Below, one piece after another: positions 17,188-27,309 of a stretch of DNA of 64,000 nt. Position 1 is the first letter of the stretch, and every line of letters begins with the position of its first letter. The notes beneath the pieces are model-generated. The model worked only from the letters and a program-made list of their open reading frames with translations. It was not told the origin of the DNA and did not search any database. Source of the stretch: Chloroflexota bacterium (lineage in GTDB: Bacteria > Chloroflexota > UBA11872 > VXOZ01); contig CATQHC010000002.1 of assembly GCA_958295775.1 (NCBI GenBank), positions 324,915 through 388,914 of the forward strand, given 5' to 3'. Position numbers and translations under genes: made by a program.

Positions 17188-19431
17188 TCATTGTGCACTC
17201 TGCTCATGCAGGCGCAAGAGGTCGTCGAGCCGGGCGCGGTAGATGGCGGAAATTGTACTGTAGTAGAGCCACCCATCGCTACTGGCGGTAACATCCAAGA
17301 TACAGTTGTCGGACAACTTCATCTGCTGTTCTACGATGGTGTAGTCAGGGCCACTCAATTGCAATGCATGCAGCCCCGGTTGGTGATAGCCGCAGAATAG
17401 GAAGAGGCCCGGTCTTTCCAAAGGAAAGGTTGCGCCTGTGGGCCCATATGTTGGAGTCTCCGGCCACAGACCAAACACGGCAAGCGGGTCGCTATAGCCC
17501 TCTGCTTCGGCCACTCCCATGTGCAGGGGCCAGCCGTAATTCTGTCCAGATTCTATCCTGTTAACTTCATCGAAACCGCCCGGGCCGTTTTCAGTGGCGT
17601 AAAGCACCCCGGTATGCGGTTGGAATGCAAGGCCGAACGGACTGCGCAGGCCATAGGCGTAGATTGGCGAATCGGGAAATGGGTTGTCGTCAGGCACACT
17701 GCCATCCGGTTCATAGCGGAGAATCGATCCCGCCACATGTGAAAGGTCCTGGGAGATTTCCGAGATATCGATATCTCCCACCACGGCGTAGAGCATACCG
17801 TCATGGCCGAAGGCGATGCGCCCCCCGTTGTGTCTTGCCGTCTTGGTGGCAGGCAAGTTATCAACGATGACGGTATAGTCCCGGCCAACGCCATTGACAT
17901 CCCGGTAGCGGACAATCCTCTGCATGAGCGGTAACCCAGTCTCGGGCGTGTCCACCACATACATGGCATAGACATACGGTGTATTGGGATAGTCCGGATG
18001 GAGCGCAAGGCCAAGAAGCCCCGATTCTCCGTGAGTTGACACATCCTCCAAATGCGCAAAGGAATCCGGTAAGATCCGGCCATTCTGCCAGACTTGGATT
18101 CTGCCAGTGAGGAGTTCTGCAAAGAAGAGCTTCCCATCCGGTGCGGCAGCCAAGGCCACAGGCCATGGCGCTTCCGCGATCTTTCCTTCAACTAGTGTGA
18201 CGCGGCGCGAAAGGGGCGCCTCATTCTCCATTACTGCAACGTAGGCGCCAGTCCTAATATCGCGGACATAGAGATAGAGATCAACCGGGCCGGCCTGGAG
18301 ATTGTCAAGTTGGGCGAACCAGCCGCTGGAGGCAAAGCGGGGTTCGCCATAGACTTGGGCGACATCCGGCCGATACGTGCCATAGACAGCCTCCGTCAGC
18401 AGGCGACCGCTCGCGCGCGGCCCCTTCCAAATCTCCACCGTCTTGACGCCCGTTCCAATGCTGCTGCCAATCACAGCCGCCCAACCATGAATTCTGACCG
18501 GCAGTCGAAGTAGCGCACCGTCGGCAGGATCGTCAATATTCCCACGGGACGCCAGAGCCTCGTTGGAAGGCGGAGCATCCGGTTGGACTGTAAGGGGTAA
18601 GGAGGCCGTGGCGACCAGCATTCCATTCTGCAAGTAAGCCTTGAGCACAAGTGTGTGGCCGCCCGGTCCCAAAGTTGGTACACGCAAGTAGAATTCGCTA
18701 TGGCGGCCGCCGAACGTAATTTGCTCAGTGGTTGACACACCTACGAGCAGGTTGTTGCTCCAGGCTTCGAGTCGCGTGACGTGAAGAGCTCCTCCAAGAG
18801 TTTGAAATGTGACCGGCCCGATTGAACCCTCCACGACAAACGGAGCTGCCAATGCTGCGGCAGGGGCCGGTGCATGGACATGGAATTCCGCGCAAGATTG
18901 ATGCCATGAGTCTATAGACATATTCGCTGGAATCACCGTCACCGTGCCGCTCAAGTAACTCTCAGGAATTTTGCGCGAGTTAACTATTGGAAAGACTCCG
19001 GTCACCTCGGGTCTCACATCTATTATTCCTTGGCCGCCAGGTGGTATCACGATGTCATGTCCCAAACGGTCAACCGCGAATTGATGCCATTCGTTGCCTG
19101 TTTCTATGATGACTCGGTAGGGCTGGTGTTGCTTGAGGACGATATTGCTCGGCACGATGCGATAGGGTTGCTCCAGCATCTGGACCCTTACGACCTCTGG
19201 GGTTGCGCTCTCCAGGACTGCGGCGTTGGACACAGCGCTAAGGTCGGCATGGCAAGGCAAGATGGGTAGGACTGCAGGGGCCGGTTCGTTAGTGGGCGCG
19301 GGAGATGGAACCGGCTCAGGTGTCCGTGGGACCGGTGTTGGTGTCGCGGCATCCTCGTCGCCATTGCCGCACGACATCAAGGTCGCAGTCGCAATGAACA
19401 GAGCGACGCCGACGGCCAGTCGCACCACCAT
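17188..19431 (-). CDS. PQQ-dependent sugar dehydrogenase-like lipoprotein, paralogue 2
   Basis: This middle member of the tandem trio has about 747 residues from the chosen start. Its signal peptide MVVRLAVGVALFIATATLMSC ends in a lipobox, so it should be lipid-anchored outside the cytoplasmic membrane. A cupredoxin-like domain with WHQF, two β-sandwich regions and the propeller (GESGLLGLALHPDY, GGRIAFGHDGMLYAVVGD, LRSPFGLAFQP, ENGPGGFDEVNRIESGQNYGWP) follow. The frame is open back to 19569, but those residues do not resemble a signal peptide; ATG at 19431 is preferred and GTG at 19446 is also possible. In the second catalytic strand LRS replaces the LRN/FRN of its sisters. The C-terminal AIYRARLDDLLRLHEQ is the same in all three. 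Confidence 0.86.
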   Translation of the reverse strand: MVVRLAVGVALFIATATLMSCGNGDEDAATPTPVPRTPEPVPSPAPTNEPAPAVLPILPCHADLSAVSNAAVLESATPEVVRVQMLEQPYRIVPSNIVLKQHQPYRVIIETGNEWHQFAVDRLGHDIVIPPGGQGIIDVRPEVTGVFPIVNSRKIPESYLSGTVTVIPANMSIDSWHQSCAEFHVHAPAPAAALAAPFVVEGSIGPVTFQTLGGALHVTRLEAWSNNLLVGVSTTEQITFGGRHSEFYLRVPTLGPGGHTLVLKAYLQNGMLVATASLPLTVQPDAPPSNEALASRGNIDDPADGALLRLPVRIHGWAAVIGSSIGTGVKTVEIWKGPRASGRLLTEAVYGTYRPDVAQVYGEPRFASSGWFAQLDNLQAGPVDLYLYVRDIRTGAYVAVMENEAPLSRRVTLVEGKIAEAPWPVALAAAPDGKLFFAELLTGRIQVWQNGRILPDSFAHLEDVSTHGESGLLGLALHPDYPNTPYVYAMYVVDTPETGLPLMQRIVRYRDVNGVGRDYTVIVDNLPATKTARHNGGRIAFGHDGMLYAVVGDIDISEISQDLSHVAGSILRYEPDGSVPDDNPFPDSPIYAYGLRSPFGLAFQPHTGVLYATENGPGGFDEVNRIESGQNYGWPLHMGVAEAEGYSDPLAVFGLWPETPTYGPTGATFPLERPGLFLFCGYHQPGLHALQLSGPDYTIVEQQMKLSDNCILDVTASSDGWLYYSTISAIYRARLDDLLRLHEQSAQ

Positions 19432-19761
19432 GCGGATGTTTGGCACTTTGCTGAGGACGCATTGGGAAGATGCCGGGGTAAGCCGGGTCCGCCGGTTGCA
19501 CTTTGCAGGCAAGGAAATACCCCCGAAGATTGATCTGGCAGTAAGTGCTGAGCACTCGACGCAATGCACGTACAGAAATCTTGCTCAAGTATATCGTGGG
19601 CACTTTTGTGCCGCTACTGGTTCCGGCTAGGGTCGAAGACGAGAGCCCAGCATTGCCGTTCAAGAGGTTGGCAATTCCAATTCATTGCAATTGAAGTTTG
19701 CGGAATTGGAGTGTGAGACAGATGCCTTGATCAGCATTGATTCAAGAGATGACACTGTGTT

Positions 19762-21996
19762 CTAGCGGGCTCCCTGTTCATGCAAGCGCAGGAGGTCATC
19801 GAGCCGAGCGCGATAGATGGCGGAGACACTGCTGTAGTAGAGCCAGCCATCACTGCTGTAGGTGATGTCCAAGGCGCAGTTGTTGGACACTATGGGTGTG
19901 CTTTCTGCTGAGTTGGCATCTTGGCCGCTCAACGGCAAGGCACGGAGGGAGAAGCCGTGGTACGCGCAGAAGAGCAGGAGGTCCGGCCGGTCGGGTGAAA
20001 ATGCCACGCCGGTAGGGCCGATGGGGGGATACGGCCACACGCCGAAGACGGCGATGGGATCGGCGTAGCCTTCAGCCTTCGCTACGCCCATGTGCGTCGG
20101 CCAGCCATAGTTGTGGCCGGCTTCGATCTTGTTGACTTCATCGAAGCCGCCGGGGCCGTTGTCCGTAGCGTAGAGGACGCCGGTTGCGGGATGAAAGGCG
20201 AGGCCGAAGACATTGCGCAGACCGGTGGCGAAGACGGGAGAGCCGGGAATGGGATTGTCATCAGGAATACTGCCATCGGGATTATACCGCAGGATTGAAC
20301 CCTCAAGCCTCGTGGGGTCCTGCGCGAGTTCCGGCACGTCGGTGTCTCCAATGGAAACATAGAGCTTGCCGTCAGGGCCGAAGGCGATGCGCCCACCGTT
20401 GTGGAAGATCACAGTGGTAGCAGGAAGGTTATCGAGAATGACGGTGTAGTCTTGACCCACATTGTTGACATCGCGAAAGCGGACGACGCGCTGACCGGAA
20501 GGAAGTCCAGTTTCAGGATCGTCGACGACGTACATGGCGTAGACGTAGGGTGTCTGAGGAAAGTCTGGATGAAGGGCAAGTCCCAGAAATCCAGACTCCC
20601 TGTGGTTCGATACGTTTTCGAGAGTGGCAAAGGGTCTTGTCAATAGTTGGCCGTCGCGCCAAATGCGAATGTTTCCCGTAAAGAGTTCGGCGTAGAACAA
20701 CCTGCCGTCCGGGGCGGCAGCCAGGGCCGCCGGCCACGCTGCGTCGGTGACTTTACCTTCTGCGAGCACAATTCTACGAGATAGCGGTGTCCCAAAACTC
20801 TGCGGAGCCACGTAGTCTTGGGATTCGCGGTCGCGAACGTAGATGTGTAGGTCAACGGGGCCGACGGGAAGATCAGCTATGTAAGCGATGAAGCCACTGG
20901 TGGCAGAGCGTGGGTCGCCGAGGACTTGAGCAACATCAGGACGATAGGTGCCGTAGGTTGCCTCGGTGAGGAATTGACCGTTGCCGCGCGGTCCATGCCA
21001 AACTTCCACCGTACCGACGCCGGCGCCCTGTTTGCTGCCGGGGATTATCACCCATCCCTCCACCTTAACTGGGAGTCTAAGCAATTCATCAACAGCAGGC
21101 CTGTCGAAGCTGCCGCGATAGCCTGCCGGGGAGGAGTCTGGAACGGGATCTCTCGGTATATGAACTGGGAAGATTGTTGTGGCGACAATCGTACCGTTTT
21201 GAAGAAGGACTTGCACTCGTACGCGGTGATTGCCAGGTAACAAGCTGGGAATGGCGAGAAGGAAGTCAGTCTGCGGTCCGCGCGGTATGAATTGTTCTCT
21301 CCCTGCTACGCCGACAAGCTCGCCATTGCTCCACGCTTCGAGACGACCAATGTGAAGGGAACTGCCGTACGGCTCTGCAAATGTGCCTTGCAAAACAAAC
21401 GGAGGGCTCAGTTGGGCTCCCGGAGTGGGGGCACGCACCATTAGCGTCCCGCACGATGCCGGATGCCAAGTGAGGGCCGAACTACCTTCAGGCACTACTG
21501 TGATTGAATTGAGGAATCTACTCTCCTGGATGCGGCGCCAGTTCTCAACTATGAACACGCCAGCTCTCGTTGCTTGAAAAACAAACTCAACTTCCCCTCC
21601 GGGGGGTATTTCATGGACAATGCTCGCCCCCAAATCGTTGACCCTAAAGGTCTGCCACTCCTCTTCCGCAGAAACAATGAAGCGATACCAGCGATTCTGT
21701 CTCAGAACAATGTCGCTCGGCACCATTCGGTAGGGTCTGTCAAGCAATTGCACCCGGATGACTTCCGGCGTCGGGCTCGCCACGGGAGCAGCGGCGTGTG
21801 CGGCGGCAATATCGGTGAAACAGGGCAGGAGCGGCTGAGCCGGCGGGGTTGGTGCGAGTGTTACTTCCGGTGTTTGGCTTGGCAAAGGTGAAGGACGCAG
21901 TGGCGTCGGTGTCTCAGCATCATCTTCACCATTGCCGCAAGACGTCAAGAGGATTGTTGCGATAAGGAGTAAGATGCAGTAAACAGTTCTCGTCAT
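19762..21996 (-). CDS. PQQ-dependent sugar dehydrogenase-like lipoprotein, paralogue 3
   Basis: A 744-residue lipoprotein with a clear signal peptide (MTRTVYCILLLIATILLTSC), an acidic/Pro-rich linker and the same domain order as paralogues 1 and 2. The propeller shows ESGFLGLALHPDF, GGRIAFGPDGKLYVSIGD, LRNVFGLAFHP and NGPGGFDEVNKIEAGHNYGWP. The cupredoxin-like WHxF histidine of paralogues 1 and 2 is replaced (WQTF), which supports a structural and not a copper role for that domain. Family enzymes oxidise aldose sugars with PQQ as periplasmic or cell-surface dehydrogenases; the cofactor and substrate here are inferred. It is transcribed divergently from the glycogen-debranching gene. Confidence 0.88.
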   Translation of the reverse strand: MTRTVYCILLLIATILLTSCGNGEDDAETPTPLRPSPLPSQTPEVTLAPTPPAQPLLPCFTDIAAAHAAAPVASPTPEVIRVQLLDRPYRMVPSDIVLRQNRWYRFIVSAEEEWQTFRVNDLGASIVHEIPPGGEVEFVFQATRAGVFIVENWRRIQESRFLNSITVVPEGSSALTWHPASCGTLMVRAPTPGAQLSPPFVLQGTFAEPYGSSLHIGRLEAWSNGELVGVAGREQFIPRGPQTDFLLAIPSLLPGNHRVRVQVLLQNGTIVATTIFPVHIPRDPVPDSSPAGYRGSFDRPAVDELLRLPVKVEGWVIIPGSKQGAGVGTVEVWHGPRGNGQFLTEATYGTYRPDVAQVLGDPRSATSGFIAYIADLPVGPVDLHIYVRDRESQDYVAPQSFGTPLSRRIVLAEGKVTDAAWPAALAAAPDGRLFYAELFTGNIRIWRDGQLLTRPFATLENVSNHRESGFLGLALHPDFPQTPYVYAMYVVDDPETGLPSGQRVVRFRDVNNVGQDYTVILDNLPATTVIFHNGGRIAFGPDGKLYVSIGDTDVPELAQDPTRLEGSILRYNPDGSIPDDNPIPGSPVFATGLRNVFGLAFHPATGVLYATDNGPGGFDEVNKIEAGHNYGWPTHMGVAKAEGYADPIAVFGVWPYPPIGPTGVAFSPDRPDLLLFCAYHGFSLRALPLSGQDANSAESTPIVSNNCALDITYSSDGWLYYSSVSAIYRARLDDLLRLHEQGAR

Positions 21997-22330
21997 TTGC
22001 CGTAGGCCCTCACTTCTTGATCGGGGGTCTTAGGGTGCAATGCCTTAGCATCTGACTGATGATCTGTACGTCCTTGTGGGTCAACCAAGAGAATTGCGTG
22101 TAGTTTAGTGCCAATGCGCTCTTGTGCCCTGGGCATCGCCGAGCGGGACTTCTGTTCAAGTATAGCTTTAGGCTTGGTGAGGTGCTACCGGGGGACTTCG
22201 CGCCGCATCGCGCATTGGGACAGCACTTGGCTGGCCGAGCTCGGCCTCTCCGGGGCCGGCACAATTCCTCAAAGACCCATTTTCGCGTAAACGGTAGCGA
22301 CGATGTAGACGAAACCACGCCTATCTTGGA
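21997..22330. other. Divergent intergenic region
   Basis: It separates the sugar dehydrogenase trio (minus) from the debranching enzyme (plus) and should hold both promoters. Short frames on both strands (22010-22447, 22122-22481) lack any family motif and overlap the debranching gene start. Confidence 0.45.
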
Positions 22331-24400
22331 GTGGAGGCTGCTGGTATACTGCCTGCGTATCAAACACTCGCCAGTGGTCTCCACAATCACCTGGGACTTC
22401 CGCTTGTGTCCAAGCCCATTGCTACGCTCGAGAGCGCTGTTCTCCAAGACCTTGAGTCTGCCATTCAGCGGGAATGGTTAGTTACAAACGGCATTGGCGG
22501 CTACGCGAGCGGTACGGTTGCGGGCATTAATACGCGACGCTACCACGGACTACTGGTCGCTGCGCTAGATCCCCCGCTGGGGCGAACCGTGATGCTGGCA
22601 AAAGTGGATGAAACCGTGTCTGTTGGCGGTCATGGCTTCGAGTTAGGCGCCAATGAATTCGAGCCGGATGTCATCCATCCACAGGGCTTCACGTTGCTGG
22701 ACACCGTGCGCCTTGCAGGGCAGACGCCTGTCTTCCGCTATCGGGTGGAACAGTCGGTTCTTGAGAAGAGGATTTGGCTGGCACACGGCCAAAACACCAC
22801 CTATGTGGAGTACTCTCATCGCTCCGGCAAGCTGCCCCTTGTTTTGTCTGTAAGGCTCTTTACGGCCCAGCGTGACTTCCATGCGCTCACACAGGGCTCC
22901 GATGAATTGCGCCCTGCAGTCACCATCCATAGGAATGACTACGCAACAGTAGAATCACCGCAGATCGCAACCCCGCTGCACCTCTATTGCAGCGAGAATG
23001 CCAACTTTGCGCTCACTGAAGAGTGGTATTGGAATTACGTGTACCGCGTTGAGCGCCAACGGGCCCTCGATTTCAAGGAAGACCTCTTCCAGCCGTTGGA
23101 CTGCACGGTAGAACTTGCACCCGGTGAGAGCGTGTGCCTGATAGCGAGCGTGGAGCCGCCCGAAAGAGTTGAGCGCGACGGGCTGAAGGCTTGGAACAGT
23201 GAAAAAAGACGCGTGGCTGCGTTATTGAAGCGCGCCGGAGTGAGTAGACGCTCCGATCCAATGGGAGCGCAATTGGTCGTTGCAGCCGACCAGTTCCTGG
23301 TGGAACGCTCGTTGGCGGAGGGCCAGAAGTCACTATCCGTAATTGCCGGGTACCCATGGTTCGGTGACTGGGGGCGGGATGCCATGATCAGTTTGCCGGG
23401 GCTTGCCTTGGCCACAGGGCGTTCAGATGCTGCGAGAGGGCTGTTGCAGACTTTCGCTGCCTACGTCAGCGCCGGCATGATCCCCAATCGCTTCCCCGAC
23501 GTTGGTCAAGAACCGGAATATAACACCGTGGACGCAACCCTATGGTACTTCCAGGCACTGCACGCATACCTTGAGGAAACGCACGATGAGGCGTTGCTCA
23601 CTGAGCTTCTGCCTACGCTAAGAGAAATCGCCAATCACTACTACAACGGCACGCGCTACAATATTCAAGTCGATCCTGCGGATGGATTGGTTTGGGCGGG
23701 TGAACCCGGCGTCCAACTCACGTGGATGGACGTCAAAGTAGGTGATTGGCTGCCGACTCCGCGTGCCGGCAAACCGGTGGAGATTCAGGCGCTTTGGTAT
23801 AACGCGCTCTGCTTACTTGAGAAATGGTGCCTTCAGGCGGGCGAGCCCGTGGACGATCTCTCCCAATGGCGCGAGACCATTGAGCAGAACTTCATGGACC
23901 GCTTCTGGTTTGAGGACGGAGGCTATTGCTACGACGTGGTCGACGGCCCGGACGGCAATGATGCCGCGCTGCGACCAAATCAGCTAATTGCCTTGAGTCT
24001 CGCGTACACACTCGTACCCAAAGTGGCTGCACAAGCAATCTTGGACGTAGTTGCTAACAACCTGCTCACGCCGGCGGGGTTGCGCTCTCTCGCTCCCGGC
24101 GACCCGCAGTACCGCGGGCACTACGGTGGGACTCTTTGGGAACGGGAAGGCAGCTATCACAACGGTACGGTTTGGGGATGGCTCATTGGCCCGTATCTCG
24201 ACGCCGTTCTGCGCTTTGGCGGCGACAGGTCTGCGGCACGGGACGTGCTGAGCGGCTTTGCCGACCAATTGACATGTGGAGCGCTAGGTACGATCAGTGA
24301 GGTCTTCGATGGCGACCACCCACACACCCCTCGCGGCTGCTATGCGCAGGCTTGGAGTATCGCGGAGGTGTTGCGGCATTGGCGTACACTGTACGCTTAG
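22331..24400 (+). CDS. Amylo-alpha-1,6-glucosidase (glycogen debranching enzyme)
   Basis: A 689-residue enzyme that removes α-1,6 branch stubs from glycogen-like glucans. The N-terminal glycogen-debranching domain shows EWLVTNGIGGYASGTVAGINTRRYHGLLVAAL; the C-terminal (α/α)6 barrel shows WFGDWGRDAMISLPGLAL, FPDVGQEPEYNTVDATLWYF, WMDVK and GSYHNGTVWGWLIGPY, all standard for bacterial and archaeal GDE/GH133-type proteins. No sugar-transfer (4-α-glucanotransferase) domain is fused. The start is uncertain: GTG at 22331 gives an unconserved 25-residue lead, while GTG at 22406 would start just before the conserved region. Neither has a good ribosome-binding site. Confidence 0.9.
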   Translation: MEAAGILPAYQTLASGLHNHLGLPLVSKPIATLESAVLQDLESAIQREWLVTNGIGGYASGTVAGINTRRYHGLLVAALDPPLGRTVMLAKVDETVSVGGHGFELGANEFEPDVIHPQGFTLLDTVRLAGQTPVFRYRVEQSVLEKRIWLAHGQNTTYVEYSHRSGKLPLVLSVRLFTAQRDFHALTQGSDELRPAVTIHRNDYATVESPQIATPLHLYCSENANFALTEEWYWNYVYRVERQRALDFKEDLFQPLDCTVELAPGESVCLIASVEPPERVERDGLKAWNSEKRRVAALLKRAGVSRRSDPMGAQLVVAADQFLVERSLAEGQKSLSVIAGYPWFGDWGRDAMISLPGLALATGRSDAARGLLQTFAAYVSAGMIPNRFPDVGQEPEYNTVDATLWYFQALHAYLEETHDEALLTELLPTLREIANHYYNGTRYNIQVDPADGLVWAGEPGVQLTWMDVKVGDWLPTPRAGKPVEIQALWYNALCLLEKWCLQAGEPVDDLSQWRETIEQNFMDRFWFEDGGYCYDVVDGPDGNDAALRPNQLIALSLAYTLVPKVAAQAILDVVANNLLTPAGLRSLAPGDPQYRGHYGGTLWEREGSYHNGTVWGWLIGPYLDAVLRFGGDRSAARDVLSGFADQLTCGALGTISEVFDGDHPHTPRGCYAQAWSIAEVLRHWRTLYA

Positions 24401-24584
24401 GTTTTCACGAAGCGGTTAGCAAGACGTGCTGATTCGATTTTAGGTTCAAGGGTGGCTTGCGTAGCTAAAAGGATTTTGCAGGCGCGGCTTTGGAGTTACG
24501 TGGACTCAATCCTAATTCTGTCTCGCATGACGCCTGGCAGACGCCCTTTAAGAAGATAAGTATTCAGCAAGAGGAGTAGTAGGC

Positions 24585-25856
24585 GTGGCACAGCAGACGG
24601 TTGTACAAGAACTCGCGCTCAATGGCGGCACGCCGGTGCGGGACACGAAGCGGCGGCCATTTCCGCGCTGGCCGGTGTTTTGGGACGACGAAAAACAGGC
24701 CGTGCAAGCGGTGCTGGAATCCGGCCATGTCAACTATTGGACCGGAGCGTGTGGCCGTCAATTCCAATCAGAGTTTGCCGCGTACATGGGCGTCAACGAC
24801 GCTATCGCCGTTAACAGCGGCACAAGCGCGCTGCATGTTGCCTTAGCGGCGGCAGGAGTTGGGCCTGGTGATGAGGTCATTGTGCCCGCCCGCAGTTTCA
24901 TTGCTACCGCTTCTGCCGTGACCAATCAGTTTGCGGTACCGGTCTTCGCAGACATCGATCCGAATACGCATACGATCTCCGTTGAAGCCGTCGCGGAAAG
25001 AATTACGCCGCGCACCACTGCCATAATTCCAGTCCATCTCGCCGGCCTGCCTGCGGACATGGACGCCCTGCTCGCGCTCGCGCAAGAACGCGGTTTGGCA
25101 GTAATCGAGGACTGCGCCCAGGCCCACGGCGCGACCTATCGTGGCAAGAAGGTCGGCAGTCTAGGCACGGTGAATGCTTGGAGCTTTTGCCAGGACAAGA
25201 TCTTCACCACTGGCGGCGAGGGCGGCATGGTGGGTACCAATGACGCGGCGGCAGCCGAGGTTGCCCGCAGCTTTCGCGACCACGGCTTTCGTGAAGCTGA
25301 ACGCCGCAGCGCTCTCGCGCGCGGCTCCCTCAACCAATACACTCACTACCGTGTCGGCTTCAACTACCGCATGACCGAGATGCAAAGCGCGATCGGCCTG
25401 AAAGCGCTTGCTCGCCTGGACTGGCATCTCCAGCGCCGGCGTGAGAACGCGCGCTACCTCACAGCAGGTCTCAGAGACCTAGATGCGGTGCTGAGCCCAG
25501 CGCCGGAGACTCCGGAGTCGGAGCATGCTTTCTATTGTTACTATGTGACTTTGAATCTGGGCCAACTCAACTGCACGCGCGACGAGTTTATACAGGCGTT
25601 GCAAGCGGAAGGCGTCCGCGCGGCTCGCGGCACGAGCGGTGAACTGTACCTGGAACCCGTCTACCAAGATAAGGTAGGCTACGGCGGTACGGCGCACCCA
25701 TTCGATTCGCTGGACTATGCCCAGGTTGAATGCCCGCAGGCAAGGGACATTGGCGCGCGCACGTTTCGGTTGGAGGTCTTTCCAACATTACAAGAGGATG
25801 ACTTGGATGACGTGCTGAACGCCATCCGCAAGGTAGCGGCGGCATTTCGGGAGTAA
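24585..25856 (+). CDS. DegT/DnrJ/EryC1/StrS family aminotransferase
   Basis: A 423-residue PLP enzyme of the sugar aminotransferase (ArnB/StrS/DegT) family, which converts keto-sugars or keto-cyclitols to amines. Landmarks are NSGTSALHVALAAAGVGPGDEVIVPARSFIATA, VIEDCAQAHGA with the pyridine-binding Asp, and SFCQDKIFTTGGEGGM with the Schiff-base Lys. VGFNYRMTEMQSAIGL is the usual dimer-contact stretch. The keto substrate is not known. GTG at 24585 follows GAGGAG at a good spacing. The MFS transporter begins 141 bases downstream on the same strand and may be co-transcribed. Confidence 0.93.
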   Translation: MAQQTVVQELALNGGTPVRDTKRRPFPRWPVFWDDEKQAVQAVLESGHVNYWTGACGRQFQSEFAAYMGVNDAIAVNSGTSALHVALAAAGVGPGDEVIVPARSFIATASAVTNQFAVPVFADIDPNTHTISVEAVAERITPRTTAIIPVHLAGLPADMDALLALAQERGLAVIEDCAQAHGATYRGKKVGSLGTVNAWSFCQDKIFTTGGEGGMVGTNDAAAAEVARSFRDHGFREAERRSALARGSLNQYTHYRVGFNYRMTEMQSAIGLKALARLDWHLQRRRENARYLTAGLRDLDAVLSPAPETPESEHAFYCYYVTLNLGQLNCTRDEFIQALQAEGVRAARGTSGELYLEPVYQDKVGYGGTAHPFDSLDYAQVECPQARDIGARTFRLEVFPTLQEDDLDDVLNAIRKVAAAFRE

Positions 25857-25996
25857 GTCTATTGCTTCGATGTGACCAATTCAAAACGTGGAATCAAGAG
25901 ATTGGTTGGCAAGAGGCGCCGGTAGACGCGGCCGGCTGCCGGGGTGGCCTAAGTATCAGGCTGTCGCCAAGATTCATGGCGGCGGTATACTAGCCA

Positions 25997-27208
25997 ATGC
26001 TAAAGCCAGCTTCGTCAACGCTCCAGACAAAGATCGCCCAAGAGGAAGTTCCCAGCTACCGCCTCTTGAATTTCCTGAATTACGCGCTCGTCATTCTCAT
26101 GGGGCTGGGCTGGAACCTCATCGGCCCGTCCTTGCCGGCAATGCGGAACGAGTTCTCGCTCAGTCTCGCGAGCGTTGGAATAGTATTTCCCCTGACCACT
26201 TTGGGCTTTGCCCTCGCGGTCACGATTGCCGGCTACGTGGTCGATGGCTATGGGCGGCGGCCGGCGGTGATTGCCGCGAGTCTGATGCTGGGCATTGGAT
26301 TCTTGGGCTGGGGACTCGCCCCGCACTGGGGTATGTTAGCCGCATTCATGCTCTTTACCGGCGCCAGCCTCGGGTGCGTTGACATAATTACAAATGTAAC
26401 GGCATCCGACGCCAGCTCCGGTAATCGCGTCGCCGATCTCAATCGCTTGCACATGTTCTTTGGACTAAGTGCCGTGCTCAGTCCGATACTGATAGGTCTA
26501 TCGCTCGACGTTACTTGGCGTCTGCCCATGCTTGCCATCGGCGTGCTTGGTCTAGCGTGCCTGCCGCTTGCGCTGCGGGTGCAACTCCCCCAGGCAGCCA
26601 GTCTCGAGCGGCTAAGCCGCGCCAACGTACTCCCCTTGGCGCGCAACGACGTGGTCTTGACGGTGACGATAGTGCTCGTGCTCTACATTTGGGTGGAAAT
26701 CTCGATGATCGGCTGGGGTGTGACATATCTTACCGACGTGTTCAATGAACCCTACGGTCGCAGCACGGTGGTTGTTTCACTATTTTGGGGAGCGATCTTT
26801 CTCGGCAGGCTAGCGGCGATGTGGCTGACACGACGCTTGTCGGCCGAACTGACGCTACAGATTCCCTTGATCGCCAGCGTGCCGTTGTTTCTCCTCCTTG
26901 GTCTGGCGCCGTCTGCGCTCGTCGTTTATGTGGTAGTTTTCCTGCTTGGTTTGTGCGTTGCTCCCATTTTCCCAACCATGTTTGCCATGGCCCTGCAGCG
27001 GTTTCCCCGCCGGCCGGGTACGGTTGCCATTCTGCTCCTGCTGGGTGCGGCCGCAGGCGGCCTACTCCCGCCCTATGTGATAGGTATTGTGGCGGAGAAT
27101 CTTTCCTTCCGGGTCGCGATGTTGAGCCTTGTGCCGATCGCGCTTATCATGCCGTTTCTGACGCACGTAGCCTTTCGACGCGCGCGGCAGGGGACAGACG
27201 CTGTGTGA
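25997..27208 (+). CDS. MFS transporter
   Basis: A 403-residue polytopic membrane protein with about 12 hydrophobic segments and a central loop. The loop between TM2 and TM3 reads GYVVDGYGRRPAVI, the A-like motif (GxxxDxxGRRxxl) of the major facilitator superfamily. Overall composition fits sugar or drug/H+ antiporter branches, and no substrate can be assigned. It follows the DegT-type aminotransferase and is convergent with the HD-GYP-like gene. Confidence 0.88.
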   Translation: MLKPASSTLQTKIAQEEVPSYRLLNFLNYALVILMGLGWNLIGPSLPAMRNEFSLSLASVGIVFPLTTLGFALAVTIAGYVVDGYGRRPAVIAASLMLGIGFLGWGLAPHWGMLAAFMLFTGASLGCVDIITNVTASDASSGNRVADLNRLHMFFGLSAVLSPILIGLSLDVTWRLPMLAIGVLGLACLPLALRVQLPQAASLERLSRANVLPLARNDVVLTVTIVLVLYIWVEISMIGWGVTYLTDVFNEPYGRSTVVVSLFWGAIFLGRLAAMWLTRRLSAELTLQIPLIASVPLFLLLGLAPSALVVYVVVFLLGLCVAPIFPTMFAMALQRFPRRPGTVAILLLLGAAAGGLLPPYVIGIVAENLSFRVAMLSLVPIALIMPFLTHVAFRRARQGTDAV

Positions 27209-27309
27209 GGTGTGCTCGTGGACGCGGTGGTGCTGGGAGAATTCCCATGAGCGCGCAAGCGGCCGTGAATCTAGGTGACCGTACTTGACGTCGTGGCCGG
27301 CGCAGGCTG

